Part shown: positions 27,154-31,373 of the stretch, in pieces | Position numbering within the stretch: the stretch's first letter is position 1 | How the letters are laid out: every line of letters starts with the position of its first letter | NCBI GenBank assembly: GCA_003427395.1 | Contig: BFEA01000044.1 | Span: forward strand, 4,318,214 to 4,349,586 | Source: Chara braunii | Taxonomy: Eukaryota > Streptophyta > Charophyceae > Charales > Characeae | Reading direction: 5' to 3' | Length of the DNA: 31,373 bases | Notes under the pieces: generated by a model | Told to the model about the DNA's origin: nothing | Database searches by the model: none | Seen by the model: only the letters and a program-made list of their open reading frames with translations | Program-made: the position numbers and the translations under genes

Positions 27154-27864
27154 CTATACAGTCGGCCGCCCTAAGTGAAGCCAGGCTCGACTAAGGCCTA
27201 CAACCCCATTTTGGAAGCAGTTTTGCGCTCGAGAACATTTCGGAACCATAACTGTCTGTCGCTCACCAGGAAGAGGAGCACGCAAACGAATCTCGAGCTC
27301 ACGAGGAAGGAGTTCATCGGCCATCAGAACACACACCTCATGTAGACCCATAGGACGGTTATAACGCCTTGCATGTTCCTCCTCAGGCATGGCATCCGGA
27401 TTTATGACCAACTTCCTCTCATTCAAGGTCTCCTGCGGAAGGTCAGCAACCGTCATAAGGTCCTTCACGTAATTGTTACATTGTTGTAGCAATTCATGAA
27501 ACCTTCTCAATATGCGTTTCGCTCGATCAAGTTCAACGTCGGATGTACGTGTAGGCAAGTTAAGGAAATCTACCCTTTGATCAATCGCATCATCCAAACG
27601 TTGAGGATCGTGCAAGTATAGTTGCGCAAACTGAGGACGTCCCCCTTCCCCGACAGCCAATGCACCGATACGATAAAAGATTGGACCGTGAGCCCGAAGT
27701 TGGCCCTGGAATACTTGGACACCATCGCTCGGCTGCTTCAACCGTGAGGATGCGAGGGATAAACTATTATCAATTATCCTCGCATTGTTTCGAAGGAATC
27801 GGTCGTCGGAACTTTGAGACGTCCAAAGGGAAAGAATCTCATGTTCCGGGGAGCCTTCGCAAGG
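27154..27864 (-). pseudogene. Helitron replicase/helicase, Helitron-like N-terminal domain (truncated)
   Basis: On the minus strand this frame, open from the TGA at 27865-27867, encodes the Helitron_like_N hallmarks: FQGQLRAHGPIFYRIG, GGRPQFAQLYLHD, a helical NNYVKDLMTV stretch and YNRPMGLHEVCVLMAD followed by ELEIRLR. Helitron replicases are large proteins with this region before the HUH nuclease and helicase. Those later parts are absent: family similarity fades near 27230 and the ORF ends at 27154, 67 bases from the A2 LTR. It shares frame with 27934-29328 on the same strand. A truncated rolling-circle transposon gene is the best reading. Confidence 0.8.
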
Positions 27865-29328
27865 TCATTCCCATAAAGGACAACGTTTTGTACCTTTTCG
27901 GCAACACATCTTTGTCCATTTTGTTTCATGATGCTACAATTTAGCACCACAATGCTTACACGGATTTCGACTGCCAATCCCGAATGGTTCAACAGTGCTA
28001 GCATTCCCAAAAATCGCAACGGTGTTCTCAACCGCCGCATACGTTGTTGCCACGGGTGCCGATGGGAGTGCATTAAGATCAGGAGCCGGAACATTATGCG
28101 AATCATTCATTTCTTCCTCGCGACTATTTGGTTTATTGTCTTCACGAGTCATTGAATTTCGATTTCTCACGGATGGATTCTGCGATTGTCTTGCTCGGGA
28201 TGACAGACTCCGCGAGTGCCTCGCCCGAGAAGATTGACTCAGCGATTGTTTCACAGGAGAAGATGCACTCCTCGATTGCGCAGAGGCGCTCGCTCGAATC
28301 TCTCGAAGAATATTCACAGCGAACAAACTTTGCCTCACACTCCGCATAAAATCTTTATGAGCACGCATATCTTCTTTCCTCCTATGATTCTCAAGCGCAA
28401 CTCTCAATGCACGCATACGTTGAACATGAAAGTTTGGTCGTTTTCCCTGGCTTTTCCTTCGTTTTGAAATTATACGCGACGTAGAACATGATTCATTCAC
28501 ATTCGTTCTATCGACTTGTTTTGTTCCTTCACCAGCCTCTACAGTACTTTCAACAACTATTTCACTTGCATCATAGCCCGATGACACACGGTGAGGCATC
28601 GACGACAAAGATCCAAGTTCCAAACGACGCACGACTTTATTCGCACGCAGTCGTCGAATCAACAACATACGGTACCGTTTGTTGCGCCTTGAACAAATCG
28701 GTTTCCACAATGATAATCTTCTCCGTCGATTATGAGATCCAATAAACTTTCTAATTAATGTGTTCGACGAATTCGGTTGGGTCGTGGCAGCAGCAGATGA
28801 ATGTGCATGAACATTTGTCAAAGTGGGAGAAAGGTTGCTCTCCACACATTTTGGTCGGACATCGGCAGTCAATGTCGACGATGAACAATTGTGCACATGT
28901 GGCGAGTGCGAGGGAAAATCATCGAGTAAAACCGATCTTTCGACCATCGAAATGGAATCTGCATTTATTGCAACATCCGTACGAATTTCAAGTGGATGTT
29001 CACTTTGCAAGGTCATAGAAAGATTTTCATGACAACTAATGCAATCCGTACGAACATTAATATTTCCTTGACTCGTTCTTTTGAAAAACACAAGGCTTGT
29101 GAAATCATTCATCGATGGAATCGCTTGTCGAAAAGATAGAGACCTATCACTGTATTGTTCTTCGGGAGAACAATCGGGACCATCATCTTGAGTTACCATC
29201 GGTTGTTTATCTCTCATGGGAGCAATCCCCTCACTTGCAGCACCTACCGCCTATTGTAAAGACCTTCGGGTTCGACGACTTTGAGAAACTGGTGGTCCAC
29301 GTTTGCGGTGTTTGTGTTGTGATGACAT
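27865..29328 (-). pseudogene. Helitron replicase/helicase, N-terminal region with SR-rich segment
   Basis: The same minus-strand frame runs from a Met at 29328 (MSSQHKHRKRG), through TAG at 29251-29253, to TAG at 27934-27936 (ORF 27934-29217, 427 codons), then past it to TGA at 27865. It holds a basic stretch (SHNRRRRLSLWK), a Ser/Arg-rich repeat (SSRARQS-type units, about 28190-28300) and a zinc-finger-like motif: C-K-H-C-G-A-K-L, stop, then M-C-C-R-K-G (27901-27960). Helitrons normally have C-x2-C-GA-x-x-W before E and CC-x-G-K; the TAG sits where the Trp is expected, fitting TGG to TAG. The Met at 29328 is a plausible start but unproven. Confidence 0.65.
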
Positions 29329-31373
29329 CGGTGTGTCACTCGTAGAGCGACCGGGAGTAATATTCGAACCTATACGCAATCTCAATCCATGGTTGGATTA
29401 GGAAGAAGGGCAGTTTAACGAAGACAAACCGACTTGACCTGGAAGAAAGGAAGGACACCCAGTACACTCTGATACCATTGGCGAAGACACCCGAGGATCC
29501 TTAACAGCCCTTTCACAACGCCGAAGGCGTTTGCGACACTTTCACGGAACATGCAAGGACCTATCCGCAGGTGAAGAGAAAGTTGGAACGGTGGATACAT
29601 TACTGTTGGTTGAATCGTCATATGGATCTTGGTCCTCTGCCATGTTAATGGGCACATACGTACGTATTTGTACATGGGCACGTCACAGCGGACAGGAGGA
29701 ATAAGATCCATACAGAAAACCGGAACGAAAATAATACACCTCAAAACATCCATATATAGATGTAATTATGTGAAGAAGAGTAATATAGTGTCAAGTAGAA
29801 AAAAAAAGAAAAAAAGAAAAACAAAGAAGACGTAGTGCAACACGAAGAACGCAACCAAAATGCAAAGCACAGACGTTAAAAAAAAAAAAGGAGTCAGTTC
29901 GTTTTTTTTTTTTTAGCGCGTCTATCCAGGTTAATCAATGTTAATTCACATCGGAATTTATTTGTTCGTGCAAATATAGATGTATAGGTTTACTTTCATG
30001 TTTTTGCAAACGTTTAATCGGGACCGGAACTTCTTTGAACTCCTATTGAGGTTAATTAAGACGCCTCCTATTTTGTTTGTATGCCTCATTTGTTTCTTTT
30101 ATTCAATTTCTGATCCTATACGCCCCATAGTCTTTTCAGGGCCCCATGCGGTAGAGTCATACGTACCTCGTATGTGCACGTTTGCCCTTTGTCATTCTCT
30201 GGCAGGGCTCACTTTCCTGTTCGTATAAATTTGTTACTAGGATCGGAACTTTTTTTGGCTCCAATCCACCATAATCGAGGCGGCTCCTACTTGTGGCCAG
30301 TGTTAGGTATCCTAAGTCGGTCATCTGTCCACAAAAGATTTGAAAAAGGTAACATGTCTTCGCCGACCTTTCCGAGCCCCGATCGCTAGGAAGTGGTCTG
30401 TAGTACCCATTCTCGTCGCCTGAGCACGAGGCCCAAATCTGAGAAGTAGGCATTGGTTCCACCTCAACAACATTGCACCACCCCCATAAATGGATCTTTG
30501 CAGCGTGTCGCACCTCTCCCCAGCCAGCCTCGAAGGTCGTGGATCCAGGAAGAGTCATTCCTAGCGATCGAGGTCGGGCAAACCGTTGATGGTCTCACCT
30601 TTCTTCTCCTCTTTTGCTTGGGCGACTTTGATGAAATAGGAGCAAAGGGTGTAGAGAACAAAACTTTTTGGAATGGATCTATAGGCGAGAGGAGGTCATT
30701 CGGGATAACAGGGGTGCCTTCGGAAAAAGGCTACGTTTATTGCCAACTTTATTCCTTCTTATTGGATTGGTTTCTTCTCCAATATTCATTCCAAATAAAT
30801 AAGTGTGAACCCCCCTCCCAATAACACTTAATTTGCTTCACATAAGCGCCTGAGTATTTTCAGCGCCCGATGTAGACCAATCATACGTACCTTAATTATT
30901 CTCGAGCATATTTTACTTTCCTTCGATATCGTTTACTGGAAGACGGCCTAAGTTTATTGTTGTTTTTTAATTTACTATCGAGACTCTTTCTTTCTAATTA
31001 TTCATGAAATTTACATTATAACATCACAGAACATTTAAGCCTACATTTTTTTTTTTTTGCAAACTTCTTACTCATCTCAACTGGTTTTGAAGATTATCTG
31101 ATGTCTATATTTTAAGGGATACTCACCTGGTTGTTTTATAAGAATAAGCAGAAGAGTATAAGAATGAACACACAAAACCATACAATATTGAAAAACAGAA
31201 TTTAACAAATGTTAGCAACTAAGGATTAATATCATCTTCATAACCATAAACACATAGAACACGAGATCATATACCAACAAACGACTAAGGTGACTTTTAT
31301 TTGTATACATCAACAATATTTTCTTCCAATTCCATCAATAGTTCTCAAAAAAAGAAAAAAAAAGAAAAAAAAA
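29329..31373. other. AT-rich flank, no recognisable gene
   Basis: Short ORFs here have no recognisable motifs. Imperfect direct repeats occur: a CGGAACTT..TTT..CTCC..GCCTCCTA-type block at 30018 and 30239, and a TTTTCAG..GCCC..TCATACGTACCT block at about 30131 and 30858. Long A and T runs lie at 29800-29915. It could be the outer part of the Helitron or unrelated intergenic DNA. Confidence 0.5.

Noticed and set aside
30157-30824. ORFs of 123 and 133 codons on opposite strands in the right flank
   Set aside because: They overlap each other in opposite directions and neither shows a domain or motif I recognise.

Overview
The window is eukaryotic nuclear DNA made almost entirely of decayed transposable elements. 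Three signs point to the green-plant lineage. Two Ty3/Gypsy-type retroelements carry primer-binding sites matching the 3' end of plant initiator Met-tRNA (TGGTATCAGAGC). The intact integrase ends in a GPY/F motif and a chromodomain-like tail (chromovirus type). A Helitron N-terminal remnant is also present. The gag proteins resemble families I associate with charophyte algae such as Chara, but that is recollection and cannot be tested here. I see no ordinary host gene, rRNA or CRISPR array.

Layout. 1-713: a TCCGG-rich inverted repeat and a tRNA-like (SINE-like) segment. 714-2033: a solo LTR of family A flanked by a 4-bp AAGG repeat. 2034-3694: unrecognised repeat DNA with a 184-bp tandem duplication and a broken ORF. 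3695-about 9980: family B retroelement (5' LTR, PBS, a 2-kb leader with microsatellites, gag, degenerate zinc knuckle, protease start). Its gag is split by an inverted solo LTR of its own family (7556-8401, AAAC target duplication). At about 9977-9990 element B switches directly into the gag of a family A element (A1), which runs through protease, RT, RNase H and integrase to a polypurine tract and a family A 3' LTR (15306-16699). 16700-17684: spacer with LTR-like features.

17685-27087: a structurally complete family A element (A2) with both LTRs, PBS, leader, gag, protease, RT/RNase H, integrase and PPT. It carries many stops and frameshifts, except for one uninterrupted 566-codon ORF for the RNase H tail plus integrase. 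27154-29328 (minus): N-terminal part of a Helitron replicase/helicase with three in-frame stops, truncated beside the A2 3' LTR. 29329-31373: AT-rich DNA with imperfect direct repeats and no recognisable gene.

How the parts work together: in a live element, the LTR would drive a full-length RNA. Gag would form particles, protease would mature the polyprotein, RT/RNase H would copy the RNA from the tRNA-Met primer, and integrase with its chromodomain-like tail would insert the cDNA. No copy here looks autonomous. The most interesting observations are a candidate -1 frameshift signal at the gag-protease overlap shared by A1 and A2, the B/A1 chimera, the self-family nested LTR that splits gag, and LTR stem-loops kept in divergent copies. 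I do not see evidence for a wholly new biological system.
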